A stretch of DNA of 64,000 nt from a bacterium (GTDB lineage: Bacteria > Actinomycetota > Acidimicrobiia > Spongiisociales > JAENVV01), in the NCBI GenBank assembly GCA_024641305.1, contig JAHEDI010000001.1:48501-112500 (forward strand), written 5' to 3'. The notes beneath the pieces are model-generated. The model was not told the DNA's origin. It was given only the letters and a program-made list of their open reading frames with translations, and made no database searches. The position numbers were made by a program, and so were the translations under genes. Positions 48,187 through 57,977 of the stretch are shown piece by piece. Position 1 is the first letter of the stretch; each line of letters starts with the position of its first letter.

Positions 48187-49569
48187 CTACTCGTCTTGCG
48201 CCCTACGTAGCTCGGTGGCCTGCTCTCGCCACTGCTCCCGTTCGATTCGTCCCGCAAACGTATCGAGGTAGGTTTCCCATTCGGCATCGTCCGTCAACTC
48301 GGCGATCTGCGTAAACGAGGTGATGTTTCTGGCGTGGAGCAAACGCTCGAACTTAGGACCGATCCCTTTGACCAATCGCAAATTATCCTGTCCGGCGCCA
48401 TCCGAGATCCGGTCATCGATCTCATTGATCTCGTCTCCCTCCGGTACATCAACCGAGGCAGTGCCGGTCCCGGTATCGTCGTGGCCGGTGGTCATCGCCG
48501 CAGCCTCGTCGGTGGACGGCTGGTCGTCGACGATTTCGATCGGAGACGGAGGGGTGGCGGCCTGATCAACTGGCTGGTCGGGCTCATAGTCTCCGCCGGG
48601 AAGATCGTCCACGGTGAAGATGTCATCATCGTCGCCAGGCAGATCAGCGTCGTCATCGTCGCCCATCTCATCGTCCGCGGCAGGCAACCCGACCGCCGAG
48701 ACCGCGGCTGCCATATCCTCGTCTGACAATGCCGAACCAACTTCGGGATCAAAGCCTGCGAAGGCCTTGGCCGCCGGGTCTGGTTCATGCTTCGTCGGGT
48801 GTGCATGGGCCTCTAGGTCACGAATCTGACGATCCCTGCTGGCCAGTTCGTCGCGAAGGTCGGCTAGCTCACGCTGGGAGGCCATAATCTCTTTGCGTAA
48901 CGTCCCTGCATCGGCCCGGCGTTGGCTAGCCGCTTCCGCAGCTGCCAGAGCCAGGTCCCGTTCTCGATTTGCGTCTTCGACAGCCTCATCCCGGGCGCGC
49001 TCGGCCTCGGCGACGTCCATTTGCGCCCGATTGGACGCCTCAAGCGCTTCCGCCGCCCGAGTGTCACGCTCTCCCTCGACTCTGGACAAGGCATCGAGAG
49101 CCTCACGCAGTGACCGCTTCAGCGTAACGAATTCAGCGGTTATGGCATCGTACTTGTCGGAGGCTTCAGCGGCCGCGGCCCGAGCGGAAGCGGCCTGGTC
49201 TACTGCTTTGAGACGCTCCACTTCGTGGGCAGCCAAAGCCGCCTCAGCGGCGCGTCGAGCAGTCGCCGCGTCGGCCGCCTGTTGCTTCAGATCACCTACC
49301 GTGCCGGTCAGGGCATCAACCTGGGGGGTGAGACCCACGAGCGTTTTCTCTGCGTGGTCTCCTCGCTCCAAAGCCGCCGCCAGGTCGGTCTCCAACACTT
49401 TTACCCGGTCACCTAACACGGCCGATTTGTCACGCGCTGCGGCCAGATCGATCCGTCCTTGGTCAAGGTCACCCTCCACCGATCGGCGAAGCCACCATCC
49501 ACCTAACAGGTAACCCACCAGCAGGGCTGCCAACCCAATCGCCAGGACCCAGAACCATTCGATCATCAT
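48187..49569 (-). CDS. Membrane-anchored coiled-coil protein with acidic linker and C-terminal helix-hairpin-helix domain
   Basis: TM 'FWVLAIGLAALLVGYLLGGWWL', long Ala/Glu coiled coil, DDDD-rich linker, 'DNLRLVKGIGPKFERLLHARNITSFTQIAELTD'. Confidence 0.78.
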   Translation of the reverse strand: MMIEWFWVLAIGLAALLVGYLLGGWWLRRSVEGDLDQGRIDLAAARDKSAVLGDRVKVLETDLAAALERGDHAEKTLVGLTPQVDALTGTVGDLKQQAADAATARRAAEAALAAHEVERLKAVDQAASARAAAAEASDKYDAITAEFVTLKRSLREALDALSRVEGERDTRAAEALEASNRAQMDVAEAERARDEAVEDANRERDLALAAAEAASQRRADAGTLRKEIMASQRELADLRDELASRDRQIRDLEAHAHPTKHEPDPAAKAFAGFDPEVGSALSDEDMAAAVSAVGLPAADDEMGDDDDADLPGDDDDIFTVDDLPGGDYEPDQPVDQAATPPSPIEIVDDQPSTDEAAAMTTGHDDTGTGTASVDVPEGDEINEIDDRISDGAGQDNLRLVKGIGPKFERLLHARNITSFTQIAELTDDAEWETYLDTFAGRIEREQWREQATELRRAQDE

Positions 49570-49632
49570 GTCGCCTTTCGATTACCGAGCGCTCATCGAG
49601 AGTAGCCGCCTGCGGCCAATTCCGCCGGAGCG

Positions 49633-50844
49633 CTAACCATCGAATCTCACTGCGTTTACCGCCCGTTCGAATCGTGCCAAACCCTCATCGAGATCTTCAT
49701 CAGGGATGTTGAGAGCCGGAGCGAATCGGACGATATCCGGTCCGGCTCTGAGTGCTAGAAGACCTTGGTCCAGGGCAGCGTCAGCCATTGTTTTCGATTG
49801 ACCAGCATAATCATGCGACAAAACACACCCGGCCCACAAACCCTTCCCACGAAACTCTCTGAACAAACGCCGGGACTCATTGATGGCTGCCAGCCCCTCA
49901 AAGAGCCGATCGGCTTTCCTGGTGACCTCAGCAAGGAAGGCAGACTGGTTGATGATCTCAAGGGATTTGCCCGCGACTGCCGTCGACAGCGGGTTACCGC
50001 CGAACGTAGAACCGTGCGTTCCCACAACGAAACTTGAGCCAATCTCCGTAGTTGTCAGCATGGCGGCCACCGGAATGCCGCCGCCGAGTGCTTTGGCCGT
50101 CGTCAAGATGTCCGGAGTAACGCCGTATCCCATGTAGGCGAATAGGTCGCCCGTTCGTCCCATTCCTGATTGGATCTCATCGAAGATCAGCAGGGCATTG
50201 TGCTTGTCGCACAAGTCCCTGAGCCGGCGCAGAAAGACCGGGTCGGCGGCAACCAGCCCTCCCTCCCCCTGGATCGGCTCGACCATGACTGCGCAGACCT
50301 GATCCGAAAAGGCGTCACCGAGGGCATCCAAATCGTTGAATGGAAGATGGGTGATCATGCCAGGCTTGGGTCCAAACCCATCCGAATATTTCGTTTGGCC
50401 GCCAACCGATACTGTAAAGAACGTCCGACCGTGAAACCCCTGGTTGAATGCGATGATCTCGGCCTTCTCCGCACCCTGGCGATCGAACGCGTATCGGCGC
50501 GCAAGCTTGAGGGCGGCTTCGTTCGCTTCGCCACCAGAATTCGCAAAGAAGACCTGCTCGGCGAAGGTGGCCGCGACGAGCTGCTTGGCCAGCCGGATCG
50601 ACGGCTCCGTCGCAAAGGCATTCGAGACATGCCACAACCGCTTTGCCTGATCGATAAGAACTTCTACCAGTTCGGGCGATGCGTGACCGAGGGCGTTTAC
50701 GGCAATACCACCGGCGAAATCGACATACTCCCTACCGTCCTGGTCCCAGACTCGCGACCCGGATCCCCGTACGAGAACCATCGGCGCAGGCGCATAATTC
50801 GGAGTCATTACAACATCGAAGTCAGCTCTCGTAACGTCGTTCAT
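49633..50844 (-). CDS. astC: Acetylornithine/succinylornithine-type class III aminotransferase
   Basis: 'DQDGREYVDFAGGIAVNALGHASPELVEVL', 'FFANSGGEANEAALKLARRYA', 'LLIFDEIQSGMGRTGDLFAYMGYGVTPDILTTAKALGGGIPVAAML'; divergent from the ast operon. Confidence 0.85.
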   Translation of the reverse strand: MNDVTRADFDVVMTPNYAPAPMVLVRGSGSRVWDQDGREYVDFAGGIAVNALGHASPELVEVLIDQAKRLWHVSNAFATEPSIRLAKQLVAATFAEQVFFANSGGEANEAALKLARRYAFDRQGAEKAEIIAFNQGFHGRTFFTVSVGGQTKYSDGFGPKPGMITHLPFNDLDALGDAFSDQVCAVMVEPIQGEGGLVAADPVFLRRLRDLCDKHNALLIFDEIQSGMGRTGDLFAYMGYGVTPDILTTAKALGGGIPVAAMLTTTEIGSSFVVGTHGSTFGGNPLSTAVAGKSLEIINQSAFLAEVTRKADRLFEGLAAINESRRLFREFRGKGLWAGCVLSHDYAGQSKTMADAALDQGLLALRAGPDIVRFAPALNIPDEDLDEGLARFERAVNAVRFDG

Positions 50845-50924
50845 CCATTCTCCGATCGGGTCGCCGAAGTGTACATCCGTCACCACCCTTGGCAGCCGCC
50901 CCGAATTCCAGTTACCGTGGAAGA

Positions 50925-52133
50925 GTGAAAGCCCTCCAACAGCATCTTGTGCCCATCGACCTCGGTTCGTCGGTCGACCGACTAGTGGATCTCGCCAGCG
51001 TAAATTCCTCGACGTATAACCGCCCGGGCCTTGACCAAACCCTCGAAATGTTGCTGGAACTGTTCAACAGCCTTGGCGGGGAATCAGCTCGCATCCCCCT
51101 AGGCGGCCATCAACGTATGGACGATCGTGGCATCATGCGGGCCCAACCGCTCGGAGAGCTAGGCAGAGTCCTCAAAAGGCCAAAAGCTCCGATTCAACTC
51201 CTTCTTGTGGGCCACTACGACACCGTGTTTGGTGTGGACCACTCCTTCCAGCACACTCGTTTCGAAGAGGATCGACTGATCGGTCCCGGCACAGCCGACA
51301 TGAAGGGGGGCCTCCTGGTATTGCAGGCAGCTCTAACGACCCTTGAGCAATCCCCTTGGGCCGACAACGTCGGATGGGAGTTGTTGCTCACGCCAGACGA
51401 GGAGATCGGATCGCCAGGCTCCGCACCGTTCCTGGAGGAGTCTGCTGCCGGAAAAACTGCTGGCTTCATCTTCGAGCCCTCGTTTCCGGATGGCCATCTG
51501 GCCTCCGAACGTAAAGGCAGCGGGACGTTCGACATTCACGTGGCCGGGGTGGGGGCTCACGCCGGGCGCGATCATCACCTGGGGCGTAACGCCGTGATGG
51601 CGGCTGCTCGGCTGGCAACAGCCATCGATGAGCTAAATGGAATCTGGGAAGGAGTGACCGTCAACGTCGGGGCTATTTCAGGTGGCGGGCCCACCAATAT
51701 CGTGCCGGACAGTGCCGTCATACGTCTCAATGTGCGGGTCCCCTCCGGCGACCTGGCTGACACATTCCAGGAAACCATCAACGCGCTCGGGGCCGAAGCA
51801 TCCGAATCGGACGGCATCCGGGTCACGATCCATGGCACCTTCACCCGGCGTCCCAAGGAGTTGACACCAGGTATCAGGTGCCTCCTTGACGCGGCCAGGT
51901 CATCGGCCAACGCTCTCGGATTCGACCTGGGTTGGCGGTCGACCGGTGGCGTATCGGACGGCAACAACCTGGCGGCGGCCGGTCTACCGAACCTGGACAA
52001 TCTTGGCGTTCACGGAGGAAACATTCACTCCGACTCAGAGTTCATGTATCCCCGCTCCCTGGAGACCCGCTCAGCTCTGGCCGGTATGATCTTCCTGAAA
52101 CTTGCCTCGGAAGAACTGATGGTGCCTCGATGA
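50925..52133 (+). CDS. M20 metallopeptidase (carboxypeptidase-G2-like); candidate N-succinylglutamate desuccinylase
   Basis: 'LLVGHYDTVFG', 'LIGPGTADMKGGLLVLQAAL', 'TPDEEIGSPGSAPFL', 'GVGAHAGRDHHLGRNAV', 'NIHSDSEFM'; GTG start at 50925; ATGA overlap with astA. Confidence 0.85.
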   Translation: MKALQQHLVPIDLGSSVDRLVDLASVNSSTYNRPGLDQTLEMLLELFNSLGGESARIPLGGHQRMDDRGIMRAQPLGELGRVLKRPKAPIQLLLVGHYDTVFGVDHSFQHTRFEEDRLIGPGTADMKGGLLVLQAALTTLEQSPWADNVGWELLLTPDEEIGSPGSAPFLEESAAGKTAGFIFEPSFPDGHLASERKGSGTFDIHVAGVGAHAGRDHHLGRNAVMAAARLATAIDELNGIWEGVTVNVGAISGGGPTNIVPDSAVIRLNVRVPSGDLADTFQETINALGAEASESDGIRVTIHGTFTRRPKELTPGIRCLLDAARSSANALGFDLGWRSTGGVSDGNNLAAAGLPNLDNLGVHGGNIHSDSEFMYPRSLETRSALAGMIFLKLASEELMVPR

Positions 52134-53188
52134 TCATCGTCCGACCGGTCACGATGGCCGATGTAGACGGCATTCTTGACCTGTTCACCCGGGCCGGGTC
52201 AGCCCTACACGGGATGTCGTCCCTCCGACCCAACCGCGAGACGATGACAGCCCGGGTGTCGGCATCCGAAACGACGTTTACGCACCCCGACGAGAACGAT
52301 CCGGCGGCCGACTACTTGTTTGTTCTCGTTGACACCACCGCCGACAAGATCATCGGCACCGGGGCAGTGATAGCCAGCGTGGGTCTCTCCTCGGCCTTCT
52401 ACTCCTACAAGATCGTAACCAGGGTGTATTCGTCAAGAGAACTCGGCGTTTACAACAAGATTCCTACGCTCGTGTTGTGCAACGATTACACCGGATTGAC
52501 CGAGGTGGCAAGCCTGTTCGTCGACGCCCAATACCGCAGCACGAGGGCAGGCAAGCTGATGGCTCTCTCCCGCCTTCTCTTCATCACAGAACACGCCGAC
52601 CGATTCACCGAAACCGTCTTCGCAGAGATGCGGGGTTACCACACCCCCGACGGTCGAGTTCCAGTGTGGGAGGGCCTCGGTCAGCATTTCTTCTCGTTAC
52701 CGTTCGAAAAGGCCGACGACCTCACTGCGACCGGAAACAAGACGTTCATCGCTGAACTTATGCCGTCGCATCCGATCTACATTCCCCTGCTCAAGCAGGA
52801 AGCCCAAGACGCCATAGGCCAGGTTCACGAAAACACGGTGCCGGCCAGACGTATGTTGGAGAAGGAAGGATTCCGCTTTCACGGATACGTCGACATCTTC
52901 GACGGTGGCCCCACCATCGAGGTCAAAGTCACCGACATGCGCGCCGCCACCGCCTCGGCCCGATACAAGGTCGTAGCCGGTGATCCGCCTCCGGGCCCCG
53001 ACCTGTTGATAATCAACCTGGACATTACGGACTACCGGGCAACGCTCGCTGTCGGCACTGTCGATGGGGACACCTTGACCCTGAATCCGGCCGTTATTGA
53101 GAGTTTGGCCATTACCGAAGGAGACACCGTCAGGATGATGACCCTCGACGTCCCGCGGACCGCGGAAGCTTTCGATCATGGACACTGA
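52130..53188 (+). CDS. astA: Arginine N-succinyltransferase
   Basis: 'MIIVRPVTMADVDGILDLFTRAGSALHGMSSLRPNRETM', 'FYSYKIVTRVYSSRELGVYNKIPTLVLCNDYTG', 'EMRGYHTPDGRVPVWEGLGQHFF'. Confidence 0.9.
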   Translation: MIIVRPVTMADVDGILDLFTRAGSALHGMSSLRPNRETMTARVSASETTFTHPDENDPAADYLFVLVDTTADKIIGTGAVIASVGLSSAFYSYKIVTRVYSSRELGVYNKIPTLVLCNDYTGLTEVASLFVDAQYRSTRAGKLMALSRLLFITEHADRFTETVFAEMRGYHTPDGRVPVWEGLGQHFFSLPFEKADDLTATGNKTFIAELMPSHPIYIPLLKQEAQDAIGQVHENTVPARRMLEKEGFRFHGYVDIFDGGPTIEVKVTDMRAATASARYKVVAGDPPPGPDLLIINLDITDYRATLAVGTVDGDTLTLNPAVIESLAITEGDTVRMMTLDVPRTAEAFDHGH

Positions 53189-54635
53189 CGGCTCACTGTA
53201 CGTCAATGGCGTCTGGATCAGGGGAACCGGGGATGCATTTCGATCCACCAACCCGGCCTCCGGCGAAGAGCTGTGGGAAGGGAACGCTGCGACGAGTCGG
53301 GACGTGTCCATGGCCGTGACCGCTGCGCGCGAGGCCGCGCCAGCCTGGTCGACGGTTCACTCCCTTGATGAGCGCATCGCCATCGTCAAGAGGTTCAGGG
53401 ACGCGATCAAAGAACACTCCGAAGCGCTCGCCGCATTGATCACCGCTGAGACCGGAAAGGCTCGCTGGGAAACGACCGGCGAGGTCGCTTCCATGGCCGC
53501 CAAGGTCGACATCAGCCTGGCCGCCTATCACGAGCGGGCCGGTATCACGACGCGAACCGCCGGTTCAGCTACATCTACCACGAGGCACAAACCCCACGGG
53601 ATCCTCGCCGTCTTCGGTCCATACAACTTCCCCGGTCACTTACCCAACGGCCATATCGTCCCGGCCTTGATCGCCGGGAACACCATCGTCTTCAAACCAA
53701 GCGAGCTAACCCCGGCGGTTGGAGAATTGACGACCCGGATCTGGGAATCGGTCGGACTTCCCCGGGGCGTGCTGAATTTGGTCCAGGGGGCTCTCACCAC
53801 CGGTCAGTCACTGTCCTCTCACCCCGAGGTCGATGGGCTTCTGTTCACCGGTAGCGCCACAACCGGCGCCTACCTCCATCAACAATTCGCCGGCAATCCC
53901 GGAAAGATGCTTGCACTCGAAATGGGTGGCAACAACCCGCTCATCTTCGTGGACGCTTCAGACCTCGACGCGGCCGTACGCAACACGATTCAGTCTGCGT
54001 TCGTGAGCTCAGGCCAGCGTTGTACCTGTGCGAGGCGACTGATGGTGCCGCTGACCGACACAGGTGATCTGTTTCTCGATCAGCTTATCGACAGCACGTC
54101 CCGGATCGTCGTCGGCGATCCAACCGGTGATGTTTTCATGGGTCCAGTCATCTCGGACCTCGCCGCCCAGCGACTCCTGAATGGATACGGGAACATCGTC
54201 GATGCCGGGGCAGAGATCCTGTTTCCGATGACCCAACTGCCACTGGGCAACAGCTACCTCTCGCCCGGTATTGTCGACGCGACCGGTCTGACATTACCGG
54301 ACGAAGAACACTTCGGACCGCTCCTCACCGTCTATCGGTACCGCGATTTTGACGAGGCGATCGGACTCGCCAATGACACCCGCTTCGGTTTGGCAGCCGG
54401 TCTTTTTTCCGAAAACGCGGCACTTTACGAGCGGTTTTGGGAAGCTTCGACCGCCGGAATCGTCAATTGGAACCGGCCACTCACCGGCGCATCGAGCGCA
54501 GCACCCTTCGGAGGAACCGGCAGCAGCGGTAACCATCGACCCTCGGCGTATTACGCCGCCGACTACGTCGCCTACCCGGTTGCCTCCCTGGAGTCACCGG
54601 AACTGGAACCTCTTGACCTGCCAGGTTGGCATTGA
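53178..54635 (+). CDS. astD: Succinylglutamate-semialdehyde dehydrogenase
   Basis: ALDH 'AVFGPYNFPGHLPNGHIVPALIAGNTIVFKPSELTP', 'LEMGGNNPLIFVDASD', 'SSGQRCTCARRLMVP'. Confidence 0.9.
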   Translation: MDTDGSLYVNGVWIRGTGDAFRSTNPASGEELWEGNAATSRDVSMAVTAAREAAPAWSTVHSLDERIAIVKRFRDAIKEHSEALAALITAETGKARWETTGEVASMAAKVDISLAAYHERAGITTRTAGSATSTTRHKPHGILAVFGPYNFPGHLPNGHIVPALIAGNTIVFKPSELTPAVGELTTRIWESVGLPRGVLNLVQGALTTGQSLSSHPEVDGLLFTGSATTGAYLHQQFAGNPGKMLALEMGGNNPLIFVDASDLDAAVRNTIQSAFVSSGQRCTCARRLMVPLTDTGDLFLDQLIDSTSRIVVGDPTGDVFMGPVISDLAAQRLLNGYGNIVDAGAEILFPMTQLPLGNSYLSPGIVDATGLTLPDEEHFGPLLTVYRYRDFDEAIGLANDTRFGLAAGLFSENAALYERFWEASTAGIVNWNRPLTGASSAAPFGGTGSSGNHRPSAYYAADYVAYPVASLESPELEPLDLPGWH

Positions 54636-55936
54636 CGGTAGAAGCGAACTTTGATGGGCTCGTCGGCCCAACCCATAATTATGGCGGTCTCGGATCAGGG
54701 AATCTTGCCTCACTGTCGAATGCCCAATCGGTCAGTAACCCCCGTCAAGCCGCTCTCCAGGGGCTGGCCAAGGCCAAGGCGCTGGCAGACCTCGGACTGA
54801 CCCAGGGGATCTTGCCTCCCCACGAACGGCCATATCTGCCCAAGCTGCGCCAGGACGGGCTGACGGGCAACGACGACCAGGTGCTGTTCCAGGCAGCCAA
54901 CCGGACCCCCCAGTTGCTCCAGACCTACTCGTCGGCGGCTGCGATGTGGACCGCCAATGCAGCTACGGTTTCCCCATCTGCTGATACTGCCGATGGTCGG
55001 GTGCACTTCACGCCGGCCAACCTGGTCGCCCAACCGCACCGTTCGATCGAAGGACCGGTGACCGCCCGGATCCTGAGGGCGGTGTTTTCGAACACCTCAT
55101 ATTTCCACCACCATCCCCCGCTTCCGATCGGCATGAATTTCACCGACGAGGGGGCTGCCAATCACACCCGGCTGGCTCGCTCGTACGGCGACCCCGGTAT
55201 CGAATTGTTCGTCTGGGGACGTAAAGCCAACGACTTCACAGCCGATCCCTACCTTCCGCGACAGAGCTACGAAGCATCCGCCGAGGTAGCTCGCCTTCAT
55301 GGAGTACTCCGGCCGGTCTTCGCCAAGCAGCATCCCGCTGCCATTGCCGCCGGAGTCTTCCACAACGATGTCATCGCGGTCGGGGACCGTGATTTCTTCC
55401 TCCACCACGAGCTTGCCTTCGCCGATCCCCACCTCATTGAACGTCTCAGAAGCATTTTTGGTGACGGGCTGATCACTCACATGATCACCAACGAACAAGT
55501 CCCACTGGCCGATGCCATCGGTTCGTATGTGTTCAACAGCCAACTCGTGGCCATCGATGGTCGACGGGTGCTCGTCGCTCCAGACGATGTCGACAACTAT
55601 CCGAATGTTCGAGCCGCAATCGACGCAATCGACGCAATCGACGAAATCGTGACCTTCGACCTACGCCAATCCATGCGTAATGGGGGTGGGCCGGCTTGCC
55701 TCAGGTTACGGGTGGTCCTCACCGAAGACGAGCTGGCCAACACCAACCAAGCCTGCCTTCTCACGCCCGATTTGTTCAGCGACCTGACCGACTGGGTACA
55801 TCGGTATTACCGCGACCGCCTGACGCCTGACGACCTCGGGGATTATGAGTTACTTGCCGAATCAAAAGCGGCGCTCCACGAACTCACCGGGATTCTCCAT
55901 CTCGGTGAGATCTACGACTTTCAGAAAACGGAATAA
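54626..55936 (+). CDS. astB: N-succinylarginine dihydrolase
   Basis: 'EANFDGLVGPTHNYGGLGSGNLASLSN', 'MWTANAATVSPSADTADGRVHFTPANL', 'LRQSMRNGGGPACLRLRVVL'. Confidence 0.95.
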   Translation: MALTVEANFDGLVGPTHNYGGLGSGNLASLSNAQSVSNPRQAALQGLAKAKALADLGLTQGILPPHERPYLPKLRQDGLTGNDDQVLFQAANRTPQLLQTYSSAAAMWTANAATVSPSADTADGRVHFTPANLVAQPHRSIEGPVTARILRAVFSNTSYFHHHPPLPIGMNFTDEGAANHTRLARSYGDPGIELFVWGRKANDFTADPYLPRQSYEASAEVARLHGVLRPVFAKQHPAAIAAGVFHNDVIAVGDRDFFLHHELAFADPHLIERLRSIFGDGLITHMITNEQVPLADAIGSYVFNSQLVAIDGRRVLVAPDDVDNYPNVRAAIDAIDAIDEIVTFDLRQSMRNGGGPACLRLRVVLTEDELANTNQACLLTPDLFSDLTDWVHRYYRDRLTPDDLGDYELLAESKAALHELTGILHLGEIYDFQKTE

Positions 55937-56028
55937 CCAACCGCTTCGATCCGTTGCCAATTCAGTACCAATATGCATTTCATGAATTGATCGTGCATTG
56001 AGAAGCAACCAAACAAGGAGCGCCCAAC

Positions 56029-56442
56029 GTGGCCACCGTCAACGTAACCAAAGACACCATGGAATCGACCATCGAGGAAAACGACATTGTCATCGTTGAC
56101 TTCTGGGCCGAATGGTGTGGCCCGTGTAAGTCGTTCGCACCGACCTTCGAGAAGGCCTCCAACGACCATCCTGACATCGTGTTCGCCAAGGTCGACACCG
56201 AGGCCGAGCAGGACCTGGCAGGGGCGTTTGGTATCCGGTCGATTCCCACCCTCATGATCTTCCGTGAGAATGTCGTTTTGTTTAATCAGGCCGGAGCCCT
56301 ACCACCGGCTGCTTTGTCCGACATCATTTCCCAGGTCAAAGCCCTGGACATGGAAGCGATTCACAAGGAGATCGCCGAGCAGACAGGCGACGCGGGACAC
56401 AGTCACGCAGACGAGCACGATCACGCCGGTCACAACCACTAA
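56029..56442 (+). CDS. Thioredoxin with His-rich C-terminal tail
   Basis: 'VIVDFWAEWCGPCKSFAPTFEKAS', 'GIRSIPTLMIF'; C-terminal 'GHSHADEHDHAGHNH'; GTG start. Confidence 0.9.
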   Translation: MATVNVTKDTMESTIEENDIVIVDFWAEWCGPCKSFAPTFEKASNDHPDIVFAKVDTEAEQDLAGAFGIRSIPTLMIFRENVVLFNQAGALPPAALSDIISQVKALDMEAIHKEIAEQTGDAGHSHADEHDHAGHNH

Positions 56443-56470
56443 GTCGTTGCCCGGGCGGAGCTTCCGCGAT

Positions 56471-57634
56471 CTACTGCCGATACGAACGCTTAGCGACCTC
56501 TTCGAGCATGATCTCGGTAGCTCCGCCACCGATCGCCCCGATTCGAGCATCGCGATACATTCGTTCGATCGGGGACTCTGTCATATAGCCCATCCCGCCG
56601 TGGAACTGCTGGCACGTGTACATGACGTCGTTAACCAGTTCCCCGGCAAGGGCTTTCAGTTCTGACACGGGCTTGACGACTTCCTGGCCCTGTTCGAACC
56701 GCCAGGCCGTGTCGTATGCAAACGTGCGAAGCGCATCAACCCGTCCCTGTAGCATCGCCAACCGGTGACGGATTGTTTGTTTGTCGAATAAGGTCGCTCC
56801 GAATGCCGTACGGTTCTGGGTGTGGTCGTACGTCAAATCAAGGGCTTCCTGGGCCTCTCCGACGGCGAGCGCTGCCAGAACGAGACGCTCGTTCTGGAAG
56901 TTCTCCATGATGGCATAGAAACCTTTGTCGACCTCACCAAGAATATTTTCTGCCGGAACCCAAACATCGTCAAAAATGAGTTCGGCCGTGTCCGACGAGC
57001 GCCATCCGTGTTTATCCAACTTTCGGCCCACCGAGAAGCCGTCCATCCCCGGTTCCAGAATGAACATGGTGATCCCCTGGTGGCCTGAGGCCTGCGGGTT
57101 GGTACGGGCGGCAACGAAGATCAGGTTGCCATGCACCCCGTTCGTTATGAACATTTTCGACCCGTTCAGCCGCCAACCGTCGCCATCACGTTTCGCCGAA
57201 CTGCGCATGCCGGCCACATCTGACCCGGCATCGGCCTCGGTCACGGCAATCGCGGTGATGGTCTCTCCCGTGAGGATCCGCGGCAAGTAGCGGGCAATCT
57301 GCTCTTCGGTACCCGCATGGAGTAGATGGGGCGACGCCATGTCCGTGTGGACCAAAACGGTTGCCGCGAACCCCGAGTACGTTGATGAACCCAAAGCCTC
57401 GGCGAATACGGCCGAGGTAAGTGGGCCATAGCCCACGCCGCCAAGGCGTTCGGGCACCCGCAACCCGAAAAAGCCGATGGCTCCCATCTTCTGAAGGACC
57501 TCGCGAGGAACCATCCCGGCCTCCTCCCATTGGGCACCATCGGGTCGAACAAAGTCATCGATGAATCGAAGGGTCTGCTCACGGACCGCCAGGTGATCCT
57601 CATTGAGAAAAATGGAGTTCGTGGTCATGCTCAC
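56471..57634 (-). CDS. Acyl-CoA dehydrogenase
   Basis: 'AVTEADAGSDVAGMRSSAKRDGDGWRLNGSKMFITNG', 'QFHGGMGYMTESPIERMYRDARIGAIGGGATEIM'. Confidence 0.92.
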   Translation of the reverse strand: MSMTTNSIFLNEDHLAVREQTLRFIDDFVRPDGAQWEEAGMVPREVLQKMGAIGFFGLRVPERLGGVGYGPLTSAVFAEALGSSTYSGFAATVLVHTDMASPHLLHAGTEEQIARYLPRILTGETITAIAVTEADAGSDVAGMRSSAKRDGDGWRLNGSKMFITNGVHGNLIFVAARTNPQASGHQGITMFILEPGMDGFSVGRKLDKHGWRSSDTAELIFDDVWVPAENILGEVDKGFYAIMENFQNERLVLAALAVGEAQEALDLTYDHTQNRTAFGATLFDKQTIRHRLAMLQGRVDALRTFAYDTAWRFEQGQEVVKPVSELKALAGELVNDVMYTCQQFHGGMGYMTESPIERMYRDARIGAIGGGATEIMLEEVAKRSYRQ

Positions 57635-57680
57635 AGGTTACGACCTCGTCGAACGGGATGCAGATCCGCGTCGGTGCGGA

Positions 57681-57968
57681 TCAAGGGCGGTGGGAACCTT
57701 TCGATGCTTTCTTTCGGAAAAGCGAAAGTCCCCCGAACCCGCTAATGACGGCCATGTAGAAGCCCAGGTCGTATGGCCAGCCGGTGTTCGATACGGCGTA
57801 CAGGCCGATGTCCGGATTGAAGAACGAGGCGATCAACGAGATCGGTGCGAGCCAACCGTGCCAGATGCCAGTGAAAAACCCGGCGGGATCCGGCGTAGAC
57901 GCGCCGCCGGGGAAACAGGCCGAAGCGAACACCGCCAACCCGAGCAAACCAGGAGTGAAACGTTTCAT
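57681..57968 (-). CDS. Small membrane/lipoprotein-like protein
   Basis: 95 aa; 'MKRFTPGLLGLAVFASACF' lipobox-like, plus two further hydrophobic stretches. Confidence 0.6.
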   Translation of the reverse strand: MKRFTPGLLGLAVFASACFPGGASTPDPAGFFTGIWHGWLAPISLIASFFNPDIGLYAVSNTGWPYDLGFYMAVISGFGGLSLFRKKASKGSHRP

Positions 57969-57977
57969 GCCTCGACA

